Part shown: positions 6,997-13,323 of the stretch, in pieces
Numbering within the stretch: the stretch's first letter is position 1
Layout of the letters: every line of letters begins with the position of its first letter
Source of the DNA: an uncultured Spirochaetia bacterium
GTDB lineage: Bacteria; Spirochaetota; UBA4802; JAGODF01
Assembly (NCBI GenBank): GCA_937967705.1
Contig: CALCJG010000258.1
Coordinates: 1-23,141, forward strand
Direction of reading: 5' to 3'
DNA: 23,141 nt
Translations under genes and position numbers: made by a program
Notes under the pieces: generated by a model
The model's database searches: none
The model's input: the letters and a program-made list of their open reading frames with translations, nothing else
Told to the model about the DNA's origin: nothing

Positions 6997-7213
6997 GTTT
7001 CCTCCTGTAATTTTCAACACACTCATCGATTGACTTAAACTCTCGCGGAACATCTTTAATATAATAAACCGTCTTTGACTTTCCTGGTATAGTTCCGCCC
7101 TGATTATATCGCGTCACGATTTCCCGGCGTAAATCTAAACCTTCATAAATCGTTTTTTGCTGCAATATGTGTTGGTTCGTTTCTGAAATATGCGCTACAA
7201 ATTGCCATTCCAT
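6983..7213 (-). CDS. small cassette protein, 76 aa
   Basis: A 76-aa protein starting MEWQFVAHISETNQHILQQK and ending CVENYRRKHGTV. The alternation of beta-like (ETNQHIL, KTVYYIKDV) and charged helical (EFKSIDECVENYRRK) segments suggests a compact alpha/beta fold, but I do not recognise it. The ATG at 7213 follows AGAGAGGATAT. It is the first gene after the right arm of the palindrome at 7283, about 70 nt downstream, a distance typical of a cassette leader. Confidence 0.6.
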   Translation of the reverse strand: MEWQFVAHISETNQHILQQKTIYEGLDLRREIVTRYNQGGTIPGKSKTVYYIKDVPREFKSIDECVENYRRKHGTV

Positions 7214-7249
7214 ATATCCTCTCTACGCGCTCAACATCCGTGTTTCGCG

Positions 7250-7411
7250 CTAAATATAATTTGCTCTGTCAATCGCCACGTCACTTAACAAGGCATAACC
7301 GCCATTGAATGACGGAACATTTAACGTAATTCTCTCCATCGCCTCTTTAGCTTTAATTCGTCCTTCTTCAATATCTCGCAATGTTTCCCATAGATGTTCT
7401 TGTGTCATCAT
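7250..7411 (-). CDS. small protein reading through an attC-like arm
   Basis: A 53-aa protein beginning MMTQEHLWETLRDIEEGRIK. Its first 36 residues resemble the N-terminal part of the DUF551 protein at 5483-5806 (both MT....., a short helix, an E..I..F segment, then GGYA.L). The frame crosses the arm GGCGGTTATGCCTTGTTAAG as GGYALLSD and stops 13 residues later without a DUF551 domain. So it looks like the same N-terminal module joined to a different downstream unit, here a dead end. The ATG at 7411 has GGAGGACAAT upstream. No function can be assigned. Confidence 0.5.
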   Translation of the reverse strand: MMTQEHLWETLRDIEEGRIKAKEAMERITLNVPSFNGGYALLSDVAIDRANYI

Positions 7412-7441
7412 ATTGTCCTCCTTCGTCTGATGCCGTATCAT
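7283..7441 (-). repeat. attC-like palindrome, degenerate left arm (site 1)
   Basis: The minus-strand right arm GGCGGTTATGCCTT followed by GTTAAGT (7289-7283) is an excellent match to the right arms of the other sites. The expected left arm near 7441-7415 (CTGATAAATGATACGGCATCAG) aligns with the others but has lost the AAC of the first box and much of the pairing. It marks the phage-side start of the array. Confidence 0.4.
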
Positions 7442-7444
7442 TTA

Positions 7445-7576
7445 TCAGAGCCGCCCATCAATATACTTCTGGATCAATTCCTCAATGGTTATGCCTATGT
7501 GTTTTTCCCCATTTTCCCGAAACCATAGGAAAAACCTTATCAGCTCATCCTTTATGTAATCATCATATTGTATCAT
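7445..7576 (-). CDS. small acidic protein, 43 aa
   Basis: A 43-aa protein, MIQYDDYIKDELIRFFLWFR then ENGEKHIGITIEELIQKYID. The ATG at 7576 overlaps the stop of the 23-aa gene before it (ATGA), which supports real translation despite the length. It is the last ordinary phage gene before the cassette-like array. Unrecognised; probably helical. Confidence 0.55.
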   Translation of the reverse strand: MIQYDDYIKDELIRFFLWFRENGEKHIGITIEELIQKYIDGRL

Positions 7577-7644
7577 CTCATGACCCACCAGGTCATTACT
7601 ATTTCCCCGGCAATCAGGGAGATGATGATAATATCGAAAATCAC
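7573..7644 (-). CDS. tiny membrane peptide, 23 aa
   Basis: A GTG at 7644 opens a 23-codon ORF whose product (MIFDIIIISLIAGEIVMTWW plus MR) is a single hydrophobic helix. It overlaps the previous stop by 4 nt (GTGA) and the next start by 4 nt (ATGA), the same coupling used by the neighbouring genes, which is the main evidence that it is real. Another one-helix protein lies two genes upstream at 8045. A membrane role (for example a small inhibitor or lysis-related peptide) would be a guess. Confidence 0.5.
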   Translation of the reverse strand: MIFDIIIISLIAGEIVMTWWVMR

Positions 7645-8048
7645 AACACCTTCAGCAGCTTCGGCGTCCGCTTCTCCATTGCCCTATCATGGAAGTCGAG
7701 CTGCTCCTGGGCGGATTTTACGAGCTGCAGACCTTCGGCAAACCGCTGAAACGCCCTGTCGAATTTATCAGAAACCTCATAGGATATGTCCTTCAGATAT
7801 CCTTCGAATTCCCGGCACTCATTGAAGGCCTCGCGTTTTCCGTCTATGACCTTATGCAGCCGGAGTATCTCTTCGTCCCTGGATTTGATCAGGGCGTCAT
7901 ATCTCTGACGCTGTTTTTTCAACTGCGTTTCATGCAGTTCCATGAGATGATCCATTTCGGCCATGCGAATAGTCCGCTCCTCTTTGCGCCCTTTCATCCG
8001 TGCATGGTTCAGTAATTTCCTGATCCGCATATTCTGCAATATTTTCAT
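7641..8048 (-). CDS. coiled-coil protein
   Basis: A 135-aa, highly charged, almost entirely helical protein. Residues 20-75 (for example MDHLMELHETQLKKQRQRYD, then EEILRLHKVIDGKREAF) look like a coiled coil; the C-terminal half contains FDRAFQRFAEGLQLVKSAQE. The start at 8048 overlaps the preceding stop (ATGA). There is no signal peptide. It sits with two tiny membrane proteins, which could suggest a spanin- or holin-like set, but no lipobox or signal anchor is present in this protein, so I leave the function open. Confidence 0.65.
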   Translation of the reverse strand: MKILQNMRIRKLLNHARMKGRKEERTIRMAEMDHLMELHETQLKKQRQRYDALIKSRDEEILRLHKVIDGKREAFNECREFEGYLKDISYEVSDKFDRAFQRFAEGLQLVKSAQEQLDFHDRAMEKRTPKLLKVL

Positions 8049-8203
8049 TTCAGGTGCCTCCCTGGAAAAATCTTTTCCATCGTGGCGTCATGCTCCGCCT
8101 TGATCTCATCGCGGGTATTTATAGGTCCGGAAAAACCGACCGCCCACAAAAACCCGCATATCGTCAAACCTACAAACCCGAGTATAATAAATAATGTGTA
8201 CAT
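8045..8203 (-). CDS. single-pass membrane protein, 52 aa
   Basis: A 52-aa protein: MYTLFIILGFVGLTICGFLW forms a transmembrane helix, followed by a polar tail (NTRDEIKAEHDATMEKIFPG). The ATG at 8203 has a near-perfect AAGGAGGTGGTCG Shine-Dalgarno; the in-frame ATG at 8245 would add an unlikely basic leader overlapping the previous gene. Coupled to the coiled-coil gene by ATGA. Role unknown; probably an inner membrane accessory. Confidence 0.62.
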   Translation of the reverse strand: MYTLFIILGFVGLTICGFLWAVGFSGPINTRDEIKAEHDATMEKIFPGRHLK

Positions 8204-8214
8204 CGACCACCTCC

Positions 8215-8484
8215 TTAATCTATGAGATCGGAAAAATCGGTCCATCCCTCGTTGATACAGAGCAGGATGAGATAACCGGCAAGGTCCACAACGTCATTTT
8301 TCCGCAACTCTTGCGAATTTGCAATCCTCGCCAGCTTGTCATCTATGCGGACGGTTATTTGATCAAACACTCGTGACTTATTGAAGATGCCAGTTTTCCA
8401 CTGGATGCTGTTGCCATATCGTTTATTCTTTTCACAGAGAAAGTCCGTCATGTTGCACATTATTTTTTTTATTTCATCAATCAT
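8215..8484 (-). CDS. Nmad1/DUF1599-like nucleotide-modification-associated protein
   Basis: An 89-aa protein with the hallmarks of the nucleotide modification associated domain 1 family: CEKNKRYGNSI near residue 17, IFNKSRVFDQITVRIDDKLARI near 33-54, and DVVDLAGYLILLCI near 66-78. Family members occur in phages next to DNA base-modification genes and are thought to act on nucleotides, but the reaction is not established to my knowledge. The ATG at 8484 overlaps the dnaN stop and follows AGGAGG. No modification enzyme other than the methyltransferase fusion is visible in the window. Confidence 0.8.
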   Translation of the reverse strand: MIDEIKKIMCNMTDFLCEKNKRYGNSIQWKTGIFNKSRVFDQITVRIDDKLARIANSQELRKNDVVDLAGYLILLCINEGWTDFSDLID

Positions 8485-9571
8485 CTCGGTCCTCCTTTGT
8501 CTGTATGGGCATTACGACCGCGAGGTGTCCCTCTTTTAAGTGAGGCCGGATAAGGACCGGGCTCGTAGCATCATTGATGCCTATGGTGACGAATTCATCA
8601 TCAATGGCGTTGACAGCCTCCTGAAGGTATTTCACATTGACTGAAAGGTTGATGGATCCTCCTATTGGTGATTTTACGCGGAGGGTTTCTACACCCTCTC
8701 CATAATCGGAGTTTTGCGCACGGAAGATCATATCACCGGGCGAGAGTGATATTCTAACTTTTGCGCTGACAGCCGGCGCGAAAATAACGATACGCCGCAG
8801 GACCTCCAACAGTCCTGCTTTGTTTGCCGTGACTTCAATCCTGCATTCCGCCGGGACCACTTTCGAAACGTCAGGGAATTCCCCTCCGATGAGGCGAGTC
8901 CAGATTTCCACGCTTCCCGATTTTAGCATGAAAGTATTTTCTGAGGGCATAATCTGGCAGGGACCGCTCCCGATGTATTTTAGGATTTCCCCGATTGCGG
9001 AGATGGGTATAATGCAGCGGAACTTTTCACCAGCGCAATCGTGCTCGGCCATTGCCAGGCGTTTAGAGTCCGTGGCCGCGGCCTTAATTTTCGTTCCGTC
9101 GCCGGTCAGGAGGATGCCGCTAAAAACTGGTTTTACTGTATCCCGCGCGGCAGCGTATTGTGTTTTGGTAAGAACATCCCGAATGAATTCTGCCTCTATG
9201 TCTATGCCGCCTTCAACTTCCGGGTATGATGGATAGTTATCAGGAGATGCTTTCAGGAAACTATATGATCCATTCAGGGATTCCTGAGACAACGTGGCCT
9301 TTTCCTTCCCCGGATGTATTATTATATCCCCGCTTTTCATGGCCGAAATAATCTCGCGCAATTTTTTAGGGTCCGCCAGGAATTCCCCGGGCTCATTGGA
9401 GCTGCATTCCACGGTTGTACGGACCATCAGGTCATTGTCCGTCCCGGTGACCTGCAGCTCATCCTGAGCATACCGAATGAGGCAGTTTTTTAAAAACAGG
9501 CTTCTGCCGTCCACCGCTCCGGCGGCAGCGGAGATGGCCTTTAAAATTTCGTTTTTATCACATCGTATCAT
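8477..9571 (-). CDS. dnaN: phage-encoded DNA polymerase III sliding clamp (beta subunit)
   Basis: A 364-aa protein with the three-domain arrangement of the bacterial beta clamp: domain 1 MIRCDKNEILKAISAAAGAV with GTDNDLMVRTTV; domain 2 around YAAARDTVKPVFSGILLTGD (the conserved start of domain 2) with AATDSKRLAM; and a C-terminal VLIRPHL...AVVMPIQ. The end MPIQ corresponds to the usual MPMR/MPIR clamp terminus. It tethers polymerase to DNA and suggests that the phage replaces or saturates the host clamp. No phage polymerase or clamp loader is in the window, so it presumably works with the host replisome. It overlaps both neighbours in the replication operon. Confidence 0.95.
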   Translation of the reverse strand: MIRCDKNEILKAISAAAGAVDGRSLFLKNCLIRYAQDELQVTGTDNDLMVRTTVECSSNEPGEFLADPKKLREIISAMKSGDIIIHPGKEKATLSQESLNGSYSFLKASPDNYPSYPEVEGGIDIEAEFIRDVLTKTQYAAARDTVKPVFSGILLTGDGTKIKAAATDSKRLAMAEHDCAGEKFRCIIPISAIGEILKYIGSGPCQIMPSENTFMLKSGSVEIWTRLIGGEFPDVSKVVPAECRIEVTANKAGLLEVLRRIVIFAPAVSAKVRISLSPGDMIFRAQNSDYGEGVETLRVKSPIGGSINLSVNVKYLQEAVNAIDDEFVTIGINDATSPVLIRPHLKEGHLAVVMPIQTKEDRDD

Positions 9572-9833
9572 GAGTCACCTCTCTGACATATAGCTTTGAT
9601 TTTGATATCCGGCTGTTTGCATGTTCCTCGCAAAACCAGAATTTTTGAATTTTCCCGTTCGGTTTTGATATTTCGAGGCAGCGCATTGACGATTTTAAAA
9701 ACCGCTTATGGCATGTGTTGCATGTCAATAGCGGAGTTCCATCTTCGTCTGTCTGGCATACCTTCAGGGCTGCCGATGATTCCCTTGCCATCTCCTCCAG
9801 GCGCTTGCCCACGTTTGGATCGTCCGGTCTCAT
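9558..9833 (-). CDS. small zinc-binding protein
   Basis: A 91-aa protein with a central zinc motif: CNTC near residues 38-41, then a distal C near 52 and C-EEH near 68-71 (FWFCEEHAN). The arrangement CxxC...CxxH suggests a treble-clef or zinc-ribbon fold that could bind DNA or a replication protein. The ATG at 9833 overlaps the preceding stop (ATGA), and the gene overlaps dnaN by 14 nt. The family is not recognised; its place in the replication operon suggests a DNA-related role. Confidence 0.65.
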   Translation of the reverse strand: MRPDDPNVGKRLEEMARESSAALKVCQTDEDGTPLLTCNTCHKRFLKSSMRCLEISKPNGKIQKFWFCEEHANSRISKSKLYVREVTHDTM

Positions 9834-10450
9834 TGTTCTGCCTCCAGTCCCGCCACTATGCCCTTGAAGTCCAGGCGCTTTACTCCGCGCCTGTCCTCGA
9901 TGGACGCGGTGGCAATATCACGGATGTACTCCAGTCCCTTTTCACGGTCTCCAGCGATGAGGACCTTTCTCATGTCCACCGTGGGATTATAGCGGGTGTC
10001 CTGCCATCCACGCAGGACGCGGGGCTTGAAATCTGACCGCATAGGGTTCAGTCTGGCATAGTGGCTCATGAAGTCCTTCATGCACCACTTCCCGTTTTCC
10101 TCACGGTATCCGCAAAACGCGTCCCATCCGCCCATGAACATCACCACCTCCTGCGCCACCAGGTCCGTGCAGATGATGGATTGACCGTCCTCAAATTCGT
10201 TCAGGAGCATCCAGGCGCGTGTCGCCAGAATGTCGGCGTTGTTGTCATCACCGCAGACCTCAATGAGCACGGCCACGTCCGGCTGAATTTTCCACTTGGT
10301 GGAATACCCACGGACGAGTTTTGCGAACCTCCGGTCCAGTTCCTCCTCGTTCCAATCGGCAATGAATTTGCAGACCATGGCACGAACGTACTGGTTTTCG
10401 TACTTGCCGTATGTTTTTTCCACGGCATCCATGAATTTGTCATGCGTCAT
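9830..10450 (-). CDS. DUF6475-like replication-associated protein
   Basis: A 206-aa protein. The N-terminal helical half (FMDAVEKTYGKYENQYVRAM, with a W and DE-rich region) is followed by a segment matching a pattern I know from phage replication modules (DUF6475): ADILATRAWMLLNEF, then VAQEVVMFMGGWDAFC, then KDFMSHYARL. The W-x-x-L...D..V...GGW signature is the basis for the call. Such proteins lie between an initiator and later replication genes, where a helicase loader is often encoded, so a loader or organiser role is possible but inferred. It overlaps the initiator gene by 4 nt. Confidence 0.6.
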   Translation of the reverse strand: MTHDKFMDAVEKTYGKYENQYVRAMVCKFIADWNEEELDRRFAKLVRGYSTKWKIQPDVAVLIEVCGDDNNADILATRAWMLLNEFEDGQSIICTDLVAQEVVMFMGGWDAFCGYREENGKWCMKDFMSHYARLNPMRSDFKPRVLRGWQDTRYNPTVDMRKVLIAGDREKGLEYIRDIATASIEDRRGVKRLDFKGIVAGLEAEQ

Positions 10451-11325
10451 GAGGTCCCTCCCAGGTTCAAATTGTCGACAAACGATGTGTCTTCCTCCGA
10501 GTCCTTCCGTGATGCCACTACTACCCTATCCCAGTCACCGCAAAGCGATGATGGCAAGAACGGTTTTGATCGGTAGTACCGGTCCGACCCCTGAATGAGG
10601 TCCCAGTATTTTTTGATCATGCCATGAAGGAATTTTCGAGGATCTTCGAGGTCCAATTTCAGAGTCCTATCAACGACCGTATTCAGACAGGCGCCCTCTT
10701 TTTTGTAGTCGCTGAAGCGCTTCAGGTTCGTTTGACGCTCGAAACCGGCGTGAAAGGATTTTGATGCCGCATCGTAGAGGGATTTCCGCAGGTCGTCGCC
10801 ATCGGCGCGACTTTCTTTTGTTTCTTTTTCTTTTTCTTTTTTTGTTTCTTTTTCTTTTTCTTTTTCCCCCTGGGTCATCGATGGGTCATCGATGGGGCAT
10901 CGATGGGGCATCGATGGGGTATTCATAAAATCACCGTTTTCATCAATTCCGAGGAATTCGAGCAGGGAAGCGTCCTTTACCCTGGAAAGCTCTTTCCTGA
11001 TGCAGATTTTCGTCTTTATGCTCTCGGTGTAATTGTATTTAGGCCAGTTCTTAAGGGCCATCTCATGTGTTTCGCGGTTGTATTTGATCTTTTTGTAGAC
11101 CTGCTCAAACCTCTGAATGAGTGCCATGATGGAGTCCTGGGAATATCCAGTCTCAATGCTCATGTGTTTTACCGTGATCTGATATATCCCCGCCTGCTGG
11201 GTATGGGGATTTGTCATCAGGTAGAGGTAAAAAAACTTGTCCTCCGGGGAAAACTCCTCGAATACCTCCGGGTCCTCCCAGAAGGCTGTCTGCACATATC
11301 TATGTTTCAGCGCTAATTTTGCCAT
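10447..11325 (-). CDS. phage replication initiator / replisome organiser-like protein
   Basis: A 292-aa protein. Residues 1-110 (LKHRYVQTAFWEDPEVFEEF, FFYLYLMTNPHTQQAGIYQI, then SIETGYSQDSIMALIQRFEQ) form the winged-helix N-domain seen in phage initiators. A low-complexity stretch of K, E and T follows near 160-180, then a C-terminal domain with FHAGFERQTNLKRFSDYKKE. I start at the ATG at 11325, two bases after the ssb stop with GGAG upstream; the longer ATG at 11421 lies within ssb. Like lambda O, the gene contains direct repeats beside an A-rich tract (candidate origin) between its two domains. It would bind these and recruit a helicase loader; this is inferred from architecture and layout. 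Confidence 0.75.
   Translation of the reverse strand: MAKLALKHRYVQTAFWEDPEVFEEFSPEDKFFYLYLMTNPHTQQAGIYQITVKHMSIETGYSQDSIMALIQRFEQVYKKIKYNRETHEMALKNWPKYNYTESIKTKICIRKELSRVKDASLLEFLGIDENGDFMNTPSMPHRCPIDDPSMTQGEKEKEKETKKEKEKETKESRADGDDLRKSLYDAASKSFHAGFERQTNLKRFSDYKKEGACLNTVVDRTLKLDLEDPRKFLHGMIKKYWDLIQGSDRYYRSKPFLPSSLCGDWDRVVVASRKDSEEDTSFVDNLNLGGTS
10811..10866. repeat. A-rich (coding strand) tract adjoining the iterons, candidate unwinding element
   Basis: The plus strand is a run of TTTCTTTTTC-type units, so the coding strand is built of GAAAAA and GAAACA hexamer-like repeats encoding a K/E/T-rich linker. It begins a few bases from the iterons. In lambda, iterons inside O are followed by a strand-biased AT-rich segment where melting starts; the same order is seen here. 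Replication slippage could also explain it. Confidence 0.5.
10871..10914. repeat. four 11-bp iterons, candidate replication origin
   Basis: TGGGKCATCGA is repeated four times head to tail without gaps (10871, 10882, 10893, 10904), with a fifth partial TGGGG after it. Because 11 is not a multiple of 3, each copy is read in a different frame and encodes different residues, so the repeat is conserved as DNA rather than as protein. Spacing is about one helical turn. Lying inside the initiator gene, this resembles the lambda ori iterons. Confidence 0.65.
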
Positions 11326-11326
11326 T

Positions 11327-11776
11327 TTACCACTCCGGTAGTTCGTCGAAATTATCTGCATCCCGGACCTCATCGCCGTCCATGATGTCGGGCTTATCTG
11401 TATGAGTGTCATCGTGTTCAACCGCGTCGCTTCCCTGGGAGCCTTTGGGATATGTGAGAAATTGGAATCCCTGCACTATGACCTCCAGGGCAAAATGCTT
11501 CTTCCCATCACGGTCATCCCAGCTGCGCGACTGCAGCCGGCCTTCGATGCCTATCCGCATCCCCTTCGTGCAATGCTTCGCAATGGTCTCTCCAATTTTG
11601 CCCCATGCAACACAGGGAATGAATGACGGCTGATCCTTCCGGTCATTTCCGACCATGTACGACCTGTTGGATGCCAGCGTAAAACTTGCCACTGGATGTC
11701 CCCCTTGCGTGTACCTCAATTCTGGAGATTTGACCAACCGTCCAATGACTGTTGATCTGTTGATATCGCTGCTCAT
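11327..11776 (-). CDS. ssb: single-stranded DNA-binding protein
   Basis: A 149-aa SSB with a complete OB fold: NRSTVIGRLVKSPELRYTQG, VASFTLASNRSY, FIPCVAWGKIGETIAKHCTKG, and RIGIEGRLQSRSWDD. The C-terminal tail is acidic (DAVEHDDTHTDKP onward) and ends DNFDELPEW rather than the usual DDDIPF, so the partner-binding tip is altered and ends in tryptophan. The ATG at 11776 has GGAGG upstream and follows the previous stop by one base; the ATG at 11806 is unlikely. SSB coats single-stranded DNA at the phage replication fork. Confidence 0.95.
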   Translation of the reverse strand: MSSDINRSTVIGRLVKSPELRYTQGGHPVASFTLASNRSYMVGNDRKDQPSFIPCVAWGKIGETIAKHCTKGMRIGIEGRLQSRSWDDRDGKKHFALEVIVQGFQFLTYPKGSQGSDAVEHDDTHTDKPDIMDGDEVRDADNFDELPEW

Positions 11777-11777
11777 T

Positions 11778-12077
11778 TTATACCTCCAGTTTTTTTGATT
11801 GCTCATCGCTTATGCGATTGAATTCATCCCTGAACATCTCGTATTGATTCGCATCCAGTAATTGTTTGACGAGAGTATCAAGATGAAATCTGATATAAAA
11901 TAAGTTCCAACCATCTCCAGTTTGAACGCCCAATAGAATCTTTTTACCCATGACGGTTTGAATAATATCAACGCTGTTTACATCAAAGGTCGTATTACGA
12001 ATCAGCATTCCATTTTGATAATCATCAATTAACTGACGTATGGCAGAATCATCATTTGATTTGAATTTTATCTCCAC
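11778..12077 (-). CDS. hypothetical protein between integrase-like recombinase and ssb
   Basis: A 99-aa protein, MEIKFKSNDDSAIRQLIDDY at the start, with a central VDIIQTVMGKKILLGVQTGD and a helical C-terminus (LLDANQYEMFRDEFNRISDE). It looks like a small alpha/beta protein with an acidic C-terminus. Its ATG overlaps the recombinase stop by one base (TAATG-like junction) and its own 3' end contains the ssb SD, so it is part of the recombination/replication operon. No family recognised. Confidence 0.65.
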   Translation of the reverse strand: MEIKFKSNDDSAIRQLIDDYQNGMLIRNTTFDVNSVDIIQTVMGKKILLGVQTGDGWNLFYIRFHLDTLVKQLLDANQYEMFRDEFNRISDEQSKKLEV

Positions 12078-12874
12078 TACATAACTCCCTGATCTTCCGG
12101 ACCCGGCGTTCCGTGCATATAATACGCCAGCGTCGTCGTAATGTTTTTATGCCCCAGGGCCTTTGCAATCTGGTCAGCAGATAGCCCGAGCGTTTTTAAA
12201 TACATCGCTTTGCTGTGCCTGAGTGTATGGACGTGGATGTTCCATCCCAACTTTCGGCGTGCCTGGCGAGATAACTCCTTCCCCACTGTGTCACGGCTGT
12301 AAGGCTCGCCAGGACGCGGCTCGAAAAGATATTCCTTGCCGTAAAATAATTCCCTCGCCTCGAAGTAAACGTCTCCTGGAAGAAACACCTTCCGCCCCTT
12401 CGCCCCTTTGCCGACGATGGAAATGGTCCATGACCTGTTGTTGTACTTGCAGTCCTTTAGTCGTATGTTTATCAGCTCGCTCACACGGCACCCGGTCCAG
12501 AAAAAAGCTCGCACCATGCAGCCCATTCGTGGCGTGCAGACAGTCGCCAGGGTTTCAACCTCGTCGGCTGTCAGGTAGTCCATGCCTGTCTTTTCTACTG
12601 ACGGGGCAATACGGCGGATGCGCTCGAAGGCCTCACGGATTTTCAGCCTCTCCGTGTCCGGCTGTTTTTCAGCACGCTTAAGAAAGTACTCCTTCATGGC
12701 CTGGCGCTTCAGGTTATGCGTATTCGGGTTTGAAAACGCCCGTAAAAAGTCGGCGACGGCGTCCATGCAGTCATCTCGCCCTTTGGACCTTAAAAAACGG
12801 CGGTACTGCTTGATGGCCGTTGTATATGCCTGCATCGATTTCTCCGCCAGATGGTCGTTTCTGAATTTATACAT
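12077..12874 (-). CDS. tyrosine recombinase, XerC/D-like
   Basis: A 265-aa recombinase. It has an N-terminal core-binding domain (SAM-like, residues 1-80) and a catalytic domain with all expected residues: R130 in WTGCRVSELINIRLKD, lysine near 156-159 in VGKGAKGRKV, HTLRH with H216 and R219, LGHKN with H242, and Y251. The short length and lack of an arm-binding domain resemble Xer-type enzymes more than lambda Int. The extra segment that marks integron integrases is not visible. It sits inside the replication operon, far from the tRNA end where the serine recombinase lies, so it is less likely to be the integrase and may resolve multimers. Starts at 12874, overlapping the previous gene by 8 nt. 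Confidence 0.9.
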   Translation of the reverse strand: MYKFRNDHLAEKSMQAYTTAIKQYRRFLRSKGRDDCMDAVADFLRAFSNPNTHNLKRQAMKEYFLKRAEKQPDTERLKIREAFERIRRIAPSVEKTGMDYLTADEVETLATVCTPRMGCMVRAFFWTGCRVSELINIRLKDCKYNNRSWTISIVGKGAKGRKVFLPGDVYFEARELFYGKEYLFEPRPGEPYSRDTVGKELSRQARRKLGWNIHVHTLRHSKAMYLKTLGLSADQIAKALGHKNITTTLAYYMHGTPGPEDQGVM

Positions 12875-13055
12875 CCTGTCCCGTATATGTCGTCATCATC
12901 CTGCGCCACCTGATGCACTCCAATTGTCCGCCCATGTATGACCTGAATACGCCATCCAGATAAAACCCGATGCAGTATCGGTCTGATCCGAAGTCAATTT
13001 CTATGATCTCTCCTTCCTGAGGTGCGTCAGTTCTCCAACCGAATAATCCTTTCAT
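12867..13055 (-). CDS. hypothetical small protein
   Basis: A 62-aa protein, MKGLFGWRTDAPQEGEIIEI then DFGSDRYCIGFYLDGVFRSY. It has a beta-rich core resembling a small SH3-like or DUF551-type barrel, but I cannot place it. The ATG at 13055 has GGGGGGAGC directly upstream. It overlaps the tyrosine recombinase start by 8 nt and so is coupled to it. Confidence 0.6.
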   Translation of the reverse strand: MKGLFGWRTDAPQEGEIIEIDFGSDRYCIGFYLDGVFRSYMGGQLECIRWRRMMTTYTGQDV

Positions 13056-13077
13056 GCTCCCCCCATATTCTGACAGA

Positions 13078-13323
13078 TTAGTTTATTTTGTTATCTTTTA
13101 TATCCCCCGCAAAAATACCGTTATGCGGGGTATCCGGGAAAGTGAATATACCCCGGCTCAGGACCTTCTTCATGTCCCTCATCAGGAACGCTTTTTCAAA
13201 TTGCTCCTGGGTGCGGAATAGATAGATGTACCATCGCTTTTTATGTGTCCCTGTGGTTTCTTCATGCCTTCCAACATATCCGATTCCCTTCAGCTTCTTG
13301 TCTATGATGACATACTTTCTCAT
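13078..13323 (-). CDS. hypothetical protein, 81 aa
   Basis: An 81-aa basic protein: MRKYVIIDKKLKGIGYVGRH, then THKKRWYIYLFRTQEQFEKA, ending FAGDIKDNKIN. I start at the ATG at 13323, which has GGAGGAACGGA upstream and overlaps the stop of the 35-aa zinc-ribbon gene (ATGA). A compact alpha/beta fold is likely; no family recognised. Confidence 0.6.
   Translation of the reverse strand: MRKYVIIDKKLKGIGYVGRHEETTGTHKKRWYIYLFRTQEQFEKAFLMRDMKKVLSRGIFTFPDTPHNGIFAGDIKDNKIN

Noticed and set aside
5480..7447. Palindromic repeats as a CRISPR array or REP elements
   Set aside because: Intervals are unequal, contain genes and are far longer than spacers; the arms vary in sequence while keeping pairing and the outer boxes, unlike CRISPR repeats or uniform REP units.
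12077..12874. Tyrosine recombinase as an integron integrase for the attC-like array
   Set aside because: The protein is short and the extra segment between the catalytic boxes that marks IntI enzymes is not visible; it lies 5 kb away in a replication operon. Action on the array remains only a possibility.
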